From Paraburkholderia xenovorans LB400 (GTDB lineage Bacteria; Pseudomonadota; Gammaproteobacteria; Burkholderiales; Burkholderiaceae), in the NCBI RefSeq assembly GCF_000013645.1, contig NC_007952.1, forward strand, positions 1,116,001 to 1,180,000: a stretch of 64,000 bases of DNA, written 5' to 3'. The translations under genes and the position numbers were made by a program. Positions 1 to 9,779 of the stretch are shown here, piece by piece. The notes beneath the pieces are model-generated. The model saw only the letters and a program-made list of their open reading frames with translations. It did not search any database and was not told the DNA's origin. How positions within the stretch are numbered: the stretch's first letter is position 1; the number at the start of each line of letters is the position of its first letter.

Positions 1-1593
1 GCTGCGCGCGTTGGCCACCGCGCCCTGGCGCACGTAGATGCGCGCGAGGTCCAGACGCAGCCACGGGTCGTCGGGCGTGTTCAGCAGCGCGTCTTCGAAG
101 AGGCTGCGCGCACTGCCGAGATCGCCGCGCGCTTCGGCCGCGCGCGCCTGCGCCGCCTGTGCTTCGCCACGCAGACGGTTGATGCCGCCGGCCTTCGACT
201 GCTGTTCGGCATTCAGCTGATTGGCGAACTGCAGCGCCTCGTCGCCGCGGCCTTGCGCGGCGAGCGCGCCGACCAGGCCGCGCACCGCGTCGGGATTGTC
301 GGCCTGACGGCGCAGCGCCATCCGGTACGCCTGCTCGGCGCCGACCGGGTCGCCATTGGCGAGCAGCATTTCGCCGAGCAGGACCTGGGCGGTGACGTCG
401 GACGGATTCAGCGCGATCGCGCGCTCGAACAGCGACTTCGCCTTCGCGAACTCGCCGTTGCTGCGCGCGCCGATCGCGTCGCTCGTATAGGTCCAGTAGG
501 TCGCGCTGTCGAGCGCGGTTTTCCAGCGCGCCGGATTGCCGTTGCGCGACGCGCGCTCCAGATCGTTGCGGGCTTCGGCGAAACGCTCCTGCTTCAATGC
601 GGCGATGCCCATGCCGCCGAGCGCGTCGGTGTCGTTCGGGCTGGTGGCCAGCACGGAGGAAAACTTCGCGCGCGCCGTTGCCACGTCGTTGCGATCGAGC
701 GCGGCGAAGCCGTCGGCGATGGCGCGGCCGCGCGCATCGACGGCGGCGTTTTCCTGCGCGCGCGCGCGGGCCGTGCTGTCCTGCTGGACCATCGAATCGA
801 AGCGCGCCTTGACCGCGGCGTCGTCCGTCGCGGTTTGCAGATAGGCCTGATAGAGCGCGGCGTCGGAGGGCCGCGCGTCCAGCCACAGGAGCGCCTGACG
901 CCAGCTCTTTTTCGCCGACGCGCCCACCGTGCTGTCACCCGCGAGTTTTTGCAGCCGCGCGATGCCGTCGCGGCGCGTCACGTCGCGATAGGTCAGATGC
1001 TGTGCGTAAGCGAGGGCATAGCGCGGGTCGTCGGGGTTGTCGCGCGCGAGTTGCTCCAGTCCGCGGCGCGCCTGATCCCAGCCTTGCGGCGTGGCCGAGA
1101 GCGCCTGGTAGTACTCGAGCTGCAATTCGGGCGTGGCCGGTTTGCCGGTCAGCGCGCGCTGATATTCCTGCACCGCGCTCGCGCTCTGGCCGCTTTGCGC
1201 GAGCCGCCGCGCGTCGTTCACGCTCTGGTCGCGCAGGCTCGATTCGCCGAGGCGCCGGCCGAGTTCATCCAGATTCGGATAGTTCGGCGCGACCGCCTTC
1301 AGGCGTGCCAGATATTGCTGCGCGCCGGCGCCGTCTTTACGGTCGGCGAGCACCATGCCCATGCCGAAGAGCGCATCCGGTTGTTTGGGATCGATCCGCA
1401 GCACTTTCTGCCACGCCTGTTCGGCGAGGTCGCCGCGCTGATGCGATTGCCAGTACTTGCCCTGATCGATCAGCACGTTCAGCGGATCTTTCGAGGCCTG
1501 TGCCAACGCATCGGGCGACACCGTCGCCACGCAACAGACCGCCGTGAGACTCAGCGCGAGGCGCAATGACAACGCGAGGGCGCTCAATCGCAT
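1..1593 (-). CDS. bcsC: BcsC, cellulose synthase outer-membrane TPR protein (C-terminus off the left edge)
   Basis: The frame stays open from the ATG at 1593 to the window edge, so about 531 N-terminal residues are present and the C-terminal beta-barrel exporter is missing. A GGAGAA ribosome site sits about five bases upstream. The protein starts with a signal peptide (hydrophobic stretch ending near ALA at about residue 31) and continues as repeated TPR-like helices such as 'DALFGMGMVL'. BcsC forms the periplasmic TPR scaffold and outer-membrane channel through which the glucan leaves. Its start overlaps the bcsZ stop by 10 bases, which indicates translational coupling at the end of the bcs operon. 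Confidence 0.93.
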   Translation of the reverse strand, partial: MRLSALALSLRLALSLTAVCCVATVSPDALAQASKDPLNVLIDQGKYWQSHQRGDLAEQAWQKVLRIDPKQPDALFGMGMVLADRKDGAGAQQYLARLKAVAPNYPNLDELGRRLGESSLRDQSVNDARRLAQSGQSASAVQEYQRALTGKPATPELQLEYYQALSATPQGWDQARRGLEQLARDNPDDPRYALAYAQHLTYRDVTRRDGIARLQKLAGDSTVGASAKKSWRQALLWLDARPSDAALYQAYLQTATDDAAVKARFDSMVQQDSTARARAQENAAVDARGRAIADGFAALDRNDVATARAKFSSVLATSPNDTDALGGMGIAALKQERFAEARNDLERASRNGNPARWKTALDSATYWTYTSDAIGARSNGEFAKAKSLFERAIALNPSDVTAQVLLGEMLLANGDPVGAEQAYRMALRRQADNPDAVRGLVGALAAQGRGDEALQFANQLNAEQQSKAGGINRLRGEAQAAQARAAEARGDLGSARSLFEDALLNTPDDPWLRLDLARIYVRQGAVANARS

Positions 1594-2765
1594 GCATTTC
1601 TCCAGCTCGGCACGAGACGTCCGGCTTCGTCGAAACGATAGCGGCCGTCGATGAAACCCGTGCCGAACAAGCCCAGCACACGATCGTAGTAAACCGGTTC
1701 GCGGCCCGGCACGGCGGCGTCGAGCGCGGCCAGATGCGTGCGCGCGAGGCCGAGGCCGTGCTCGTCGCCGAGCGCCTTGAAATACGGCGCGAGCGCGCCC
1801 CAATAGCTGAGCGGCCCTTCGCCGCTGGCCGCGCCGGTGGTCGACGAGACCTTCTCCGGCGGAATGCCGGTTTGCGCGACGCGCGCGCGCATGCCGCCGA
1901 GCGCCGCGAGCCACGGTTTGGCGAGCGGATCGGCGGGCGAGGCGAGACCGGCCCACAGATAGACGCGGATCGCGTCGTAGCTGCCGGTGTCGCCGTTTTT
2001 CGGATCGACCACGAACTGGCCGTTTTGCCAGGCTGCCCAGTCGGGCGCGAAGCCTTGCGGCGCGGTGGTCCTGATCAGCTTGTAGGCGCTGTCGGCGAGC
2101 TTGCCCCACGGACCGTCCGGCATCTCGTGTGCGAGCGCGCGCAGCACCGGCAGCGGCAGATAGCTCGGATTCAGGCGCGTCACGCCGCCGTTTTTGAAGC
2201 CTTGCGGTCCGGGCAGCAGCATCGGTCCGATGCCCGGCAGCGTGGTCATTTCCTGCCGTGCGATCTGCGCGGCCAGCGCTTCGCCCATCTGGGTATAACC
2301 CGCTTCGTGCCACAGGCGGCCCGCTTGCAGCAGATCGTAGGCGATCCACAGGTCGGAGTCGGACGCGGAATTCGGATCGAGCACACCGTATGAGCCGTCC
2401 GCTTTTTTGCCCCATTGCCACGACGGCAGCCGCATGTTCCGCGCGTCGAACTGATTGCCCGCGAGATTGGTGCGGGTCCAGCCGAGCAGCCGGTCGAAGG
2501 TGGCGCGGTCGTTCGCGACCAGTGCGAAGAAGAGCCCGTACGATTGGCCTTCGGAGGTGGTTTGCTGCGTCGGCGTGGAGTAGTCGATCACGCGGCCGTC
2601 GGCCTGCACGAAGCGTTCGACGAATGCGCGGTAGCCGCTCCAGTCGCCGCAGGCGCCGGGCGCGGCGGTGCTCTGCGCCACTTTGACGAGATTGCCGAAA
2701 CTTGCCGACGCCGCCAGCCCGAGCGTCAGCGCCACGCCGATTGTCTTGTTGATTCGAACCCGCAT
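1584..2765 (-). CDS. bcsZ: BcsZ, periplasmic endo-1,4-beta-glucanase (GH8)
   Basis: A 393-residue secreted glycoside hydrolase family 8 cellulase of the size usual for the family. It has an N-terminal signal sequence (residues 1 to about 24). The general-acid segment is TTSEGQSYGLFFAL with Glu72. The substrate-binding segment is SDSDLWIAYDLL (Asp136/138), and the later YDAIRVYLW segment carries the expected catalytic Asp. BcsZ trims or edits nascent cellulose in the periplasm and is needed for normal polymer export in many species. It lies between bcsB (10-base gap) and bcsC (10-base overlap), the standard place in this operon. Confidence 0.96.
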   Translation of the reverse strand: MRVRINKTIGVALTLGLAASASFGNLVKVAQSTAAPGACGDWSGYRAFVERFVQADGRVIDYSTPTQQTTSEGQSYGLFFALVANDRATFDRLLGWTRTNLAGNQFDARNMRLPSWQWGKKADGSYGVLDPNSASDSDLWIAYDLLQAGRLWHEAGYTQMGEALAAQIARQEMTTLPGIGPMLLPGPQGFKNGGVTRLNPSYLPLPVLRALAHEMPDGPWGKLADSAYKLIRTTAPQGFAPDWAAWQNGQFVVDPKNGDTGSYDAIRVYLWAGLASPADPLAKPWLAALGGMRARVAQTGIPPEKVSSTTGAASGEGPLSYWGALAPYFKALGDEHGLGLARTHLAALDAAVPGREPVYYDRVLGLFGTGFIDGRYRFDEAGRLVPSWRNACD

Positions 2766-2775
2766 ATCAGTCCTG

Positions 2776-5319
2776 TCAGTCCTTCAGGCGGCGCGCGGCG
2801 ATCGAGCGCAGCGTCCGGTAGAACAGCCCCGCGATGATCAGCGCGGCGAGCACGCCACCCAGCATCAACAGCAGCGGATGCGACGACAGCGCCCAGCGCA
2901 GATACTCCTGCGGCGACAGGTGGCCGACGTAATACGCATCGCCGTTCGAGGTGATGGTCACGGTGCGGCCGTGGATCACGGCCATCGCGCCTTGAATCTG
3001 CGGCAGCACGTCCGCGTCGAGGAGTGCGGCGGACAGGTCGGCGTCCGACTGGCCGGCCGCGCTCACCAGCGCCACAGCGCTGCGGTTCTTGTGCAGCGGC
3101 GATTCGAAACCGGTCAGCAGCGCGTCACCGTTCGAACTGACCAGCGTGAGATCGGCGCGTGCGGGCGTGCGCTCGACGCCGCGTTCGCCATGCCACCAGT
3201 CCTGGAGCTTGAAGACGATGTCGGAGAGCTGGAAGGTGCGCGAATCGCCGTCGCTGGAGAACGGCATCGACTTGGCCCAGCGCTGCAGCAGCGGTTGCTT
3301 GCCCGGCGCGCCGAAAATCAGCAGGTCCTTGTCGGCGAACTTGTCGGCGTCGTCGGCGGTGCCGAGCGTCACGCCTGTCACCGGATAGCCGGTGGAGGTG
3401 CCCATGCGGCCCATCGTCAGCAGATACAGGCTGTAGTCGCTCGAATCGGCGTCGTTCGGCAGGATCACGGCGGTCTCGGAGAGGTCCGCCATGCGCGTGA
3501 ACGGGAAGCCGCTATTGGCGAACGCGGCCAGGTCGGGCAACGCCATGTAGTGCGGGAACGACGAGAGGTCGATCGTCGAGTTCGGATCGATCGCGCCGAC
3601 CACATTGTCGAGCAGACGCCCATGACATTCGCCGGTGTTCGGAATGTCGTAATAGAAGTGCAGGCGCAGCTGGGTGCGCGGCGTCAGCAGCAGCGGCGGA
3701 ATGTGCAAGGTGCGGCGCGCTTCGGCGGTCTTGTCCGGCAGAACGGTGGCGAAGTAATGGCTCAGTTCGAACACCGAAGCGGACTCGGCAGGAATCGGCA
3801 GCGCCTGCACGAAGCCGTTGTTCACGCTCACGTTGAGCGAGGAACGGTCGCGCAGCGGACGCACCGTATAGCGGTAGCGCAGATCGATCGGCGCGCCCTT
3901 GGTGTGCCACATGAACAGATCGGGCGGCACGCGCAGATTCACGTGCACGGCGTCGGCGTCGTAACCGGACACGGTCAGATCGCGCGGATCGGCGAGCTCG
4001 CCGAAACGCACCGGGCGGTTGGTGGGCAGCCAGTTCGGTGCGTCGTATGGCGCGCGCGGCGCGAGTTCGTTCAGTTGCGTGATCGTCGCGCTCTGGCCCG
4101 TCAGCGTGTTCTGGCCGATGCCGAGCGACTTCGCGGCGGTTTTCAGTTCGGCCTCGGTGCGCCCGAGCACGAGCAGCAGCTTGCCGCGCGCCGGCGCGTC
4201 GCGATCGACCACCGCGATGGTCGGCCCGGAGATCGCCGGAATGTTGACGCCGTCCGGGCGCTGATCGGAAGTCGCGAACACGACGGCATTGCCCGACAGC
4301 GGCGCGTTGTCCAGTTGCGCGGGAAACACCGCGCCGCGATAACCGGCGAGCGCGCCGAACCACGACGCCACGATGCCGCCCGCTTCGAGCATGCCGTTGC
4401 CCGGCTTTTGCGGGAACACGAACGGCAACTCGAGACGGCGCACGTCGCGGCGGTCGAAGAAAGGCGCCGGCAACGCGGCCAGATCCGGCTTGCTGGCGAG
4501 CGACGCATAAGTCAGATCGAGCGAACTGGCATTGCTGACGGTGGCCCACAGCGTGGAGTTCGCCGGGTCTTCGCAACTCGTCGTGTAATGGCCGATCAAC
4601 TGCACGTTCAGATGGTTGAACTCGGTGATGAAGCGCGGATCGATCGAGACGTCGCGCGCCACCAGCATGCCGGCCTGTTCGTGCGGCACGGGCAGGGTGG
4701 CGGCCACTTCACCGTTCACCAGCACCTTGAGCTGCGAGATATTCGAAAGCAGCGCGGGCGAGTAGCTGTACACGAGGTGCAGGACCGCGCCCGTCACCAC
4801 TTCGTCGCCGCGCACGGAGAAGGCCACGCCGTTCTGGCCGTCGGTGCCGCGCAATTGCAGCGGGTCGAGCGCGCCGAGGTCGGCGAAGGTCAGCGTCTGA
4901 CGGCGGCCGCCCGGCACCAGCGTGCCCGGCTCGGCGGTGGTCGGCGTCCTGATGCCCAGCGCTTTCACCGACGACGCGGCGAGCGCCGGCGTCGGCGTTG
5001 CCAGTTGCGGCTGCGCTATCGCGTTCGGGTCGTAGGGCACGGCCGGGCCCGGCGCGGGCACGCTGCCCACGCCGGTCGCCACCTGGGTGGTTGCCGCGCT
5101 TTGGGCAGCGCCCGCCGCACCGGCGCCGCTGACCGTTGCCACGACTTCAGCCGCCGAGGCCAGCGGCGCAGCCAACGCCGTCTGCAACGCGAGCCAGCAT
5201 GCGAGGCCGCGCATCAGCCGTTGCGAGCCGCGGCGGCCAATGCGGCGCCCTTGCAATCCGGTCCCACTGCGCTCGTGATTCGAGCGTTCGATGTTGTCCT
5301 TCCCCATCCGGTTGCGCAT
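2776..5319 (-). CDS. bcsB: BcsB, periplasmic membrane-anchored subunit of cellulose synthase
   Basis: An 847-residue protein with a basic N-terminus and hydrophobic export segment (about residues 35-58). It then has an Ala/Pro-rich linker, long beta-rich carbohydrate-binding and flavodoxin-like repeats, and a single C-terminal transmembrane helix (LLLMLGGVLAALIIAGLFY) followed by a basic tail. BcsB binds BcsA, and its C-terminal anchor is needed for catalysis. It guides the glucan into the periplasm. The gene starts three bases after the bcsA stop. An internal Met5 is an alternative start. Identity rests on size, topology and operon position. Confidence 0.96.
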   Translation of the reverse strand: MRNRMGKDNIERSNHERSGTGLQGRRIGRRGSQRLMRGLACWLALQTALAAPLASAAEVVATVSGAGAAGAAQSAATTQVATGVGSVPAPGPAVPYDPNAIAQPQLATPTPALAASSVKALGIRTPTTAEPGTLVPGGRRQTLTFADLGALDPLQLRGTDGQNGVAFSVRGDEVVTGAVLHLVYSYSPALLSNISQLKVLVNGEVAATLPVPHEQAGMLVARDVSIDPRFITEFNHLNVQLIGHYTTSCEDPANSTLWATVSNASSLDLTYASLASKPDLAALPAPFFDRRDVRRLELPFVFPQKPGNGMLEAGGIVASWFGALAGYRGAVFPAQLDNAPLSGNAVVFATSDQRPDGVNIPAISGPTIAVVDRDAPARGKLLLVLGRTEAELKTAAKSLGIGQNTLTGQSATITQLNELAPRAPYDAPNWLPTNRPVRFGELADPRDLTVSGYDADAVHVNLRVPPDLFMWHTKGAPIDLRYRYTVRPLRDRSSLNVSVNNGFVQALPIPAESASVFELSHYFATVLPDKTAEARRTLHIPPLLLTPRTQLRLHFYYDIPNTGECHGRLLDNVVGAIDPNSTIDLSSFPHYMALPDLAAFANSGFPFTRMADLSETAVILPNDADSSDYSLYLLTMGRMGTSTGYPVTGVTLGTADDADKFADKDLLIFGAPGKQPLLQRWAKSMPFSSDGDSRTFQLSDIVFKLQDWWHGERGVERTPARADLTLVSSNGDALLTGFESPLHKNRSAVALVSAAGQSDADLSAALLDADVLPQIQGAMAVIHGRTVTITSNGDAYYVGHLSPQEYLRWALSSHPLLLMLGGVLAALIIAGLFYRTLRSIAARRLKD

Positions 5320-5322
5320 AGA

Positions 5323-7527
5323 TCAGTCTTTCGTTTTTAGCTTCTTGACGTCCATCGGACGGCTTTTCATCGAACTGCGAAGGTCGGCATAGAGATGCTC
5401 GAACAGACCCGCGATGCCGCGTACGCCGACCGTCAGCACATGCGACAGGCCGCGCAGCGGCGTGTCCTGCTGGCGTCCTTCCGCCCAGCCGGTCCAGGCG
5501 TCGGCGCGTGCAAAGGTGGTCTTGACGAACTCGTACTCCTGCTCGCGCGTCATGGTGGAGAAGCGCAGACCCACGCGACCCGGTGCGGTGAAGCTGACCA
5601 TTGCCGGGAACGCGTATTCCTCGTCGCCGCGAAAGAGGGAGACGCTCACGCGTTCGTGCATCGGCACCTGGATCGAGGCGGGCAGCGCCACGCCGACGCC
5701 GCCTTCCGAGTAGTCGATGGTTTCGCAGGCGAGCGTGCGGCCGGTCGAGAATTTGAGCATCACGGGCATCTGCATCGCCACGCGGTGCACCGCGCGAATC
5801 TGCCGGCGCTCGCTCGCGGCGGCCACGCTCGCGCCGAGAATCAGCATGTTGTAGGTGGTCCAGCCGAGATTGAGGATGGTGGTCTGCACCACACTGCGAA
5901 TGTGCCAGTTGAAATAGATGTGCACGACGCCCACGCAGAAGCCGATCAGGTTCAGCAACAGCAGGAACAGATACGGCCGCGAGATGGCCCAGTCGAAGTA
6001 GTTCTTTTCGATCTGGCCGCCCTTGGCCGTCACGTTGAACTTGCCGAGCTTCGGGTTGATCAGCGCGAGCAGGGTGGGCGCGGTGATGTACGAGGCCAGC
6101 ACGGACTCATACACTTCGGCCCAGAACGAATGGCGGAACGAGCGCTGCATGCGCGAGTTGGTGATGCTCGCGTGCATCATGTGCGGCAGCGCGTAGATCG
6201 CGATGGTGCTGGCGGCGGCTTCGATCACGTGCGCGCCGAAGAACAGATACGACAGCGGCGCGGTCAGGAACACCAGACGCGGAATGCCGTAGAAGAAGTG
6301 CATCATCGCGTTCAGATAGCACAGCCGCTGACCGATTTTCAGACCCTTGCCGGTGAGCGGATTGTCGATCCGGAAAATCTGCGTCATGCCGCGCGCCCAG
6401 CGAATCCGCTGGCCGATGTGGCCGGAGAGACTTTCCGTGGCGAGTCCCGCGGCTTGCGGAATCGCCAGATACGCGGTGGTGTAGCCGAGACGGTGCAGCT
6501 TCAACGCGGTGTGCGCGTCTTCGGTCACGGTTTCGACCGCAATGCCGCCGATCTCCTCGACCATGGTCCGGCGCAGCAACGCGCACGAGCCGCAGAAGAA
6601 CGTGGCGTTCCACAGATCGTTGCCGTCCTGCACGAGCCCGTAGAACAGTTCGCCTTCGTTCGGCACCTTGCGGAACGTGCCGAGGTTGCGTTCGAACGGA
6701 TCGGCGGAAAAGAAATGGTGCGGCGTTTGCAGCATCGACAGCAGCTTGTCGCGCAGGAACCAGCCGAGGCCGATCTGCAGGAACGAGCGGGTCGGAATGT
6801 GATCGCAGTCGAAAATCGCGAGGTATTCGCCGCTGGTGATCTTCAGCGCTTCGTTGATGTTGCCGGCTTTCGCGTGGCGGTTGTGCGTGCGGATCGTCCA
6901 GTTGACGCCGACCTCTTCGCAGAACGCCTTGAACTCGGGGCGGCGGCCGTCGTCGAGCACGTGGATCGAGATCTTCTCGGCCGGATAGTCGAGCGCGAGC
7001 GCGGCGTAGATGGTCGGCTTCACCACCGAGAGCGGTTCGTTGTAGGTCGGAATGAACACGTCGACGGTCGGCCATTCGTCGCGCGAGACGGGCAGCGGCA
7101 TCGGCGTGCGCTTGAGCGGCCACGCGGTCTGGAAGTAGCCGAGCATCAGCACGACGGTCGAATAGAGTTCGGCGGATACCAGCAGCAAACCCCACCAGGC
7201 GTCGAGCGGATGCTCCCAGTAAGTCGTCGCGGTCAGCCGCCAGTACATGTAGCGGCCCGAGGTGAGCACGGACAGCATGATCATCACCATTGTCGCGTAC
7301 CGGCCTTGCAGGCGGCGGAACATGAGCGCGGTAACGAAGCAGCAGGTCGCGAACGTCAACTGTTGGTAGAACGCGAGCGGCACCGTGAAGACGAAGTACA
7401 GCATCACCAGTGCGAACAGCGTGACGAGGCCGGTGATGATGCGGCTGTTCCAGAAGCGCGCGTCGACGAAGCGTTCGAGCCGCGACGGCTCCGCGGGCTC
7501 GAGCCCGGGCGTTGAAGTCGTGCTCAT
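5323..7527 (-). CDS. bcsA: BcsA, c-di-GMP-activated cellulose synthase catalytic subunit
   Basis: A 734-residue membrane GT2 enzyme that polymerises UDP-glucose into beta-1,4-glucan. The sequence shows several N-terminal membrane helices, the GT2 motifs DDG (192-194), DCD (240-242), TED (335-337) and QRIRW (373-377), further membrane helices, and a C-terminal PilZ domain. The PilZ domain has both c-di-GMP motifs, RRQIR (574-578) and DYSEGG (605-610). I chose ATG 7527 over the longer open frame because it has GAGGAA upstream and overlaps the bcsQ stop as ATGA. Intact PilZ motifs imply allosteric control by c-di-GMP, which fits the two GGDEF genes next to the operon. Confidence 0.98.
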   Translation of the reverse strand: MSTTSTPGLEPAEPSRLERFVDARFWNSRIITGLVTLFALVMLYFVFTVPLAFYQQLTFATCCFVTALMFRRLQGRYATMVMIMLSVLTSGRYMYWRLTATTYWEHPLDAWWGLLLVSAELYSTVVLMLGYFQTAWPLKRTPMPLPVSRDEWPTVDVFIPTYNEPLSVVKPTIYAALALDYPAEKISIHVLDDGRRPEFKAFCEEVGVNWTIRTHNRHAKAGNINEALKITSGEYLAIFDCDHIPTRSFLQIGLGWFLRDKLLSMLQTPHHFFSADPFERNLGTFRKVPNEGELFYGLVQDGNDLWNATFFCGSCALLRRTMVEEIGGIAVETVTEDAHTALKLHRLGYTTAYLAIPQAAGLATESLSGHIGQRIRWARGMTQIFRIDNPLTGKGLKIGQRLCYLNAMMHFFYGIPRLVFLTAPLSYLFFGAHVIEAAASTIAIYALPHMMHASITNSRMQRSFRHSFWAEVYESVLASYITAPTLLALINPKLGKFNVTAKGGQIEKNYFDWAISRPYLFLLLLNLIGFCVGVVHIYFNWHIRSVVQTTILNLGWTTYNMLILGASVAAASERRQIRAVHRVAMQMPVMLKFSTGRTLACETIDYSEGGVGVALPASIQVPMHERVSVSLFRGDEEYAFPAMVSFTAPGRVGLRFSTMTREQEYEFVKTTFARADAWTGWAEGRQQDTPLRGLSHVLTVGVRGIAGLFEHLYADLRSSMKSRPMDVKKLKTKD

Positions 7528-8312
7528 GCGACGTTCCTCGGCGAGACGGCGATGGCGTCGACCGTCGTCATGAGCCATGTGCCGCATGCGCGGAAATCGG
7601 CGGCCGCCTGGCTGAGCGGATCGTAGTGGATCAGCGTCGTGTCGCAGGCGAGCGCCTCGCTCACGCCTTCGTCCAGATGGATCACGCCCGGAAACAGTTT
7701 CGCGCCGAGCATCTGGCGCAGCACCTTGAGGACGTCTTTGGTCAGCTGGCGCGACTGGTCGATCTGGTTGACCACGTAGCCTTCGCCGCCGAACTCGGCG
7801 CGCGGCGCCGCGTACGCGTCGATCAGCCGCTCCATCTGCGGAATCGCGGCGTACGAGGCGGCGTCGGCGAGCACCACGTTCAGCGCGAAGGTGGCCGCGC
7901 ACAAGGCCGTGCGCACGTAGGCGGACGAACCCGGCGGCGTGTCGATGATCACGATGTCGGCCGCGTCGAGGCGCAGATTCTGCAACGACTGCGCGAGCCA
8001 GCGCGGCTCCTGGTCGATATACGCTTCGAAGCGGCGGCGGTCGTCTTCGAGCAACGCGCCATAGGGCAGCACGGTCACGCCGTCCACGCCGTCGAACATC
8101 ACGGTCTGCCACGGGTCGCCCGTCAGCGTGGCGCGCGACAAACCGTCGATGCTGTCGAGCGGCACACCGAAGTGCAGACGCAGCGCGTTCTGCGGGTCGA
8201 GGTCGAGCGCGATCACACGCCGGCCGCTCGCGGCGAGCACGGAAGCGAGATTGGCGGCGAGGGTGGTCTTGCCGACCCCGCCTTTGGCGGACACCACCGC
8301 GATGACTTTCAT
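7524..8312 (-). CDS. bcsQ: BcsQ, MinD/ParA-like ATPase of the cellulose operon
   Basis: A 262-residue SIMIBI-class ATPase with the deviant Walker A motif KGGVGKTT at residues 10-17, an ALDLDPQNAL switch region, and a Walker B-like VIIDTPPG. In enterobacteria BcsQ localises cellulose synthesis at the pole and is part of the cytoplasmic face of the synthase complex. The start is ATG 8312, giving MKVIAVVSAKGG. The reading frame is open further upstream but lacks family resemblance there. The gene overlaps both neighbours by four bases (ATGA), so bcsP, bcsQ and bcsA are probably translationally coupled. Confidence 0.95.
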   Translation of the reverse strand: MKVIAVVSAKGGVGKTTLAANLASVLAASGRRVIALDLDPQNALRLHFGVPLDSIDGLSRATLTGDPWQTVMFDGVDGVTVLPYGALLEDDRRRFEAYIDQEPRWLAQSLQNLRLDAADIVIIDTPPGSSAYVRTALCAATFALNVVLADAASYAAIPQMERLIDAYAAPRAEFGGEGYVVNQIDQSRQLTKDVLKVLRQMLGAKLFPGVIHLDEGVSEALACDTTLIHYDPLSQAAADFRACGTWLMTTVDAIAVSPRNVA

Positions 8313-9157
8313 GAGCGACGAGGGCCGTTGATCAGCCACGAGTTGGAGGTGCGGGGCGCGGCGGCGGGCGCAATACCGGCTGGTGCGGCGGCCGTTTGGG
8401 CGGGCGTGCCGCGCAGACGGTCGAAGATGGTTCGCAACGGCGCCGGTTCGCTGCCGGTTGCAGCGGGTTGCGGCGGTGCGGCTTCGGGCTGCGGCGCGAA
8501 CAGCTTGCCGAGGATCGAAGCGGGTTGCGATGGCGCGGCGGGTGTGCTCGGCACCGGCGGCATTGAAATCGCCGAGGGCGCTGTCGTATAAGCGCGTGTG
8601 AGTGCCGGGGCTTGTGCCCAATTGGGCGCGGCGGCCGGGATCGTTTGGGTGACAGGAGTGACGGGCGTGCGCAAGGCAATGGCGGGCGGCACGGAAGCAG
8701 CCGGCGCGGCTTGCACGGTCGCTGGCGCCGCGGCGTCCGCTTCCGCAACGGCGCTTGCGGCTTGCGGCGCCGCTTCGGCTTTCGATTCGAGCGCGCTAAA
8801 GCGCGAAGCGCCCCTCGGCACCGTAGCCGGCGCGGCCACGGCCACGGGCGGAATGTCCCGCCGATGCGAGCGGGTGAACAACGGCGCCTTCGCGCGCGTC
8901 ACGGAGGCTGCGTCTTTCGACGTGGAGTCCTGGCGATCGACGGCCACCGGCGACCCCGCCGCCATCGGCGCCTGAGGTCTGGCCTCGCGACGCTGCCCGA
9001 TCGCGGGAATCGTGGGCTGGGTCAGATCGAGCGTGACTAATAGTGGCCAACGGGTGCGCGCCGAACGCGCCTCGTTTTCACGGCCGATTTCCTGGTACGC
9101 GTTGGCGTCGCCGCCAAAGTGATCGAAAAGTTTTTCGATGTCGCTCGATGAACTCAT
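8309..9157 (-). CDS. bcsP: BcsP-like proline/alanine-rich cellulose-operon protein with a BcsR-type N-terminus
   Basis: A 282-residue protein. The first 25 or so residues (SSDIEKLFDHFGGDANAYQEI) have the short helix-and-YQEI pattern of BcsR/BcsP proteins. The rest is disordered and rich in Ala, Pro and Ser, ending in two short conserved-looking segments (ILGKLF and LRTIFDRLRG). BcsP-type proteins are found in bcs operons that also carry bcsD, where they are thought to act with BcsQ/BcsA and the BcsD scaffold in the cytoplasm. The family name is by resemblance and operon position. The low-complexity body is poorly informative. Confidence 0.75.
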   Translation of the reverse strand: MSSSSDIEKLFDHFGGDANAYQEIGRENEARSARTRWPLLVTLDLTQPTIPAIGQRREARPQAPMAAGSPVAVDRQDSTSKDAASVTRAKAPLFTRSHRRDIPPVAVAAPATVPRGASRFSALESKAEAAPQAASAVAEADAAAPATVQAAPAASVPPAIALRTPVTPVTQTIPAAAPNWAQAPALTRAYTTAPSAISMPPVPSTPAAPSQPASILGKLFAPQPEAAPPQPAATGSEPAPLRTIFDRLRGTPAQTAAAPAGIAPAAAPRTSNSWLINGPRRS

Positions 9158-9323
9158 TGTGCCGCCGTCTCGTTCATGACTAGCCTTGCCCCGATCCCAA
9201 CTTGTGTTCGCGGCGCTAAAACACGGGTACTGTTCGTCCCGCTACTTCACGCGCACCGGTCTGGCGCGTTCTGCACTTCGTGTTGCTGCCTGTGCTGCTG
9301 CTTCCATGCGCAGTGCGTCCCCC

Positions 9324-9779
9324 TCAAACAGGATGACGGCCCAGACGAAACTCGATGGCAGTGTCCTCGCTATACCCGCTCGTTTGCGCCACCGACAAAC
9401 CTTGCGCGCCCAATGCGCTCAACCAGGTCTGATACACGCCTTCGAGAAACGCCGGCGTCCAGGCAAGCGCCGTGCCGCCGAATGCCTGCAACGGCGCGCA
9501 ATAGTGAACGATGCGCAGCGACTCGGCTTCGTCCGCCAATTCGACGTAGCCCCAATCCATGTCATGCCAGTAGAGGTTCAAGGTGCGTGCGAGCTCGGCG
9601 GTCGACTCGCACGCGGGCAGCGGATGCGCCGCGGCAAAGCGGCTGCCCACGCGGTGCATCAGTTGGCGCAGTTCGTCGCGACCGATCTGCGCTTCGAATT
9701 CGCTTGCCAAAGCGGTGAGCATGCCGCGCCACTGTGGCGAGATTTGATGTTCCAGCAGGTAATCAAGAATAGGGACCAT
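9324..9779 (-). CDS. bcsD: BcsD, cellulose synthase subunit D
   Basis: A 151-residue soluble protein with the size and pattern of BcsD (AxCesD): helical N-terminus, central LYWHDMDWGYVELADE segment and C-terminal YSEDTAIEFRLG. In Komagataeibacter, BcsD forms octameric rings that help order glucan chains into crystalline fibrils. Here it is the first gene of the operon, 166 bases upstream of bcsP. Its presence with bcsP places the cluster among bcsD-containing (type I-like) operons rather than the E. coli bcsEFG type. Confidence 0.92.
   Translation of the reverse strand: MVPILDYLLEHQISPQWRGMLTALASEFEAQIGRDELRQLMHRVGSRFAAAHPLPACESTAELARTLNLYWHDMDWGYVELADEAESLRIVHYCAPLQAFGGTALAWTPAFLEGVYQTWLSALGAQGLSVAQTSGYSEDTAIEFRLGRHPV

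Noticed and set aside
2668..5340. An 890-residue plus-strand open frame opposite bcsB
   Set aside because: High-GC antisense frame with Arg/His/Gln-rich composition and no domain; bcsB on the other strand is certain.
5395..7515. A 706-residue plus-strand open frame opposite bcsA
   Set aside because: Same antisense artefact; the catalytic and PilZ motifs of BcsA are on the minus strand.
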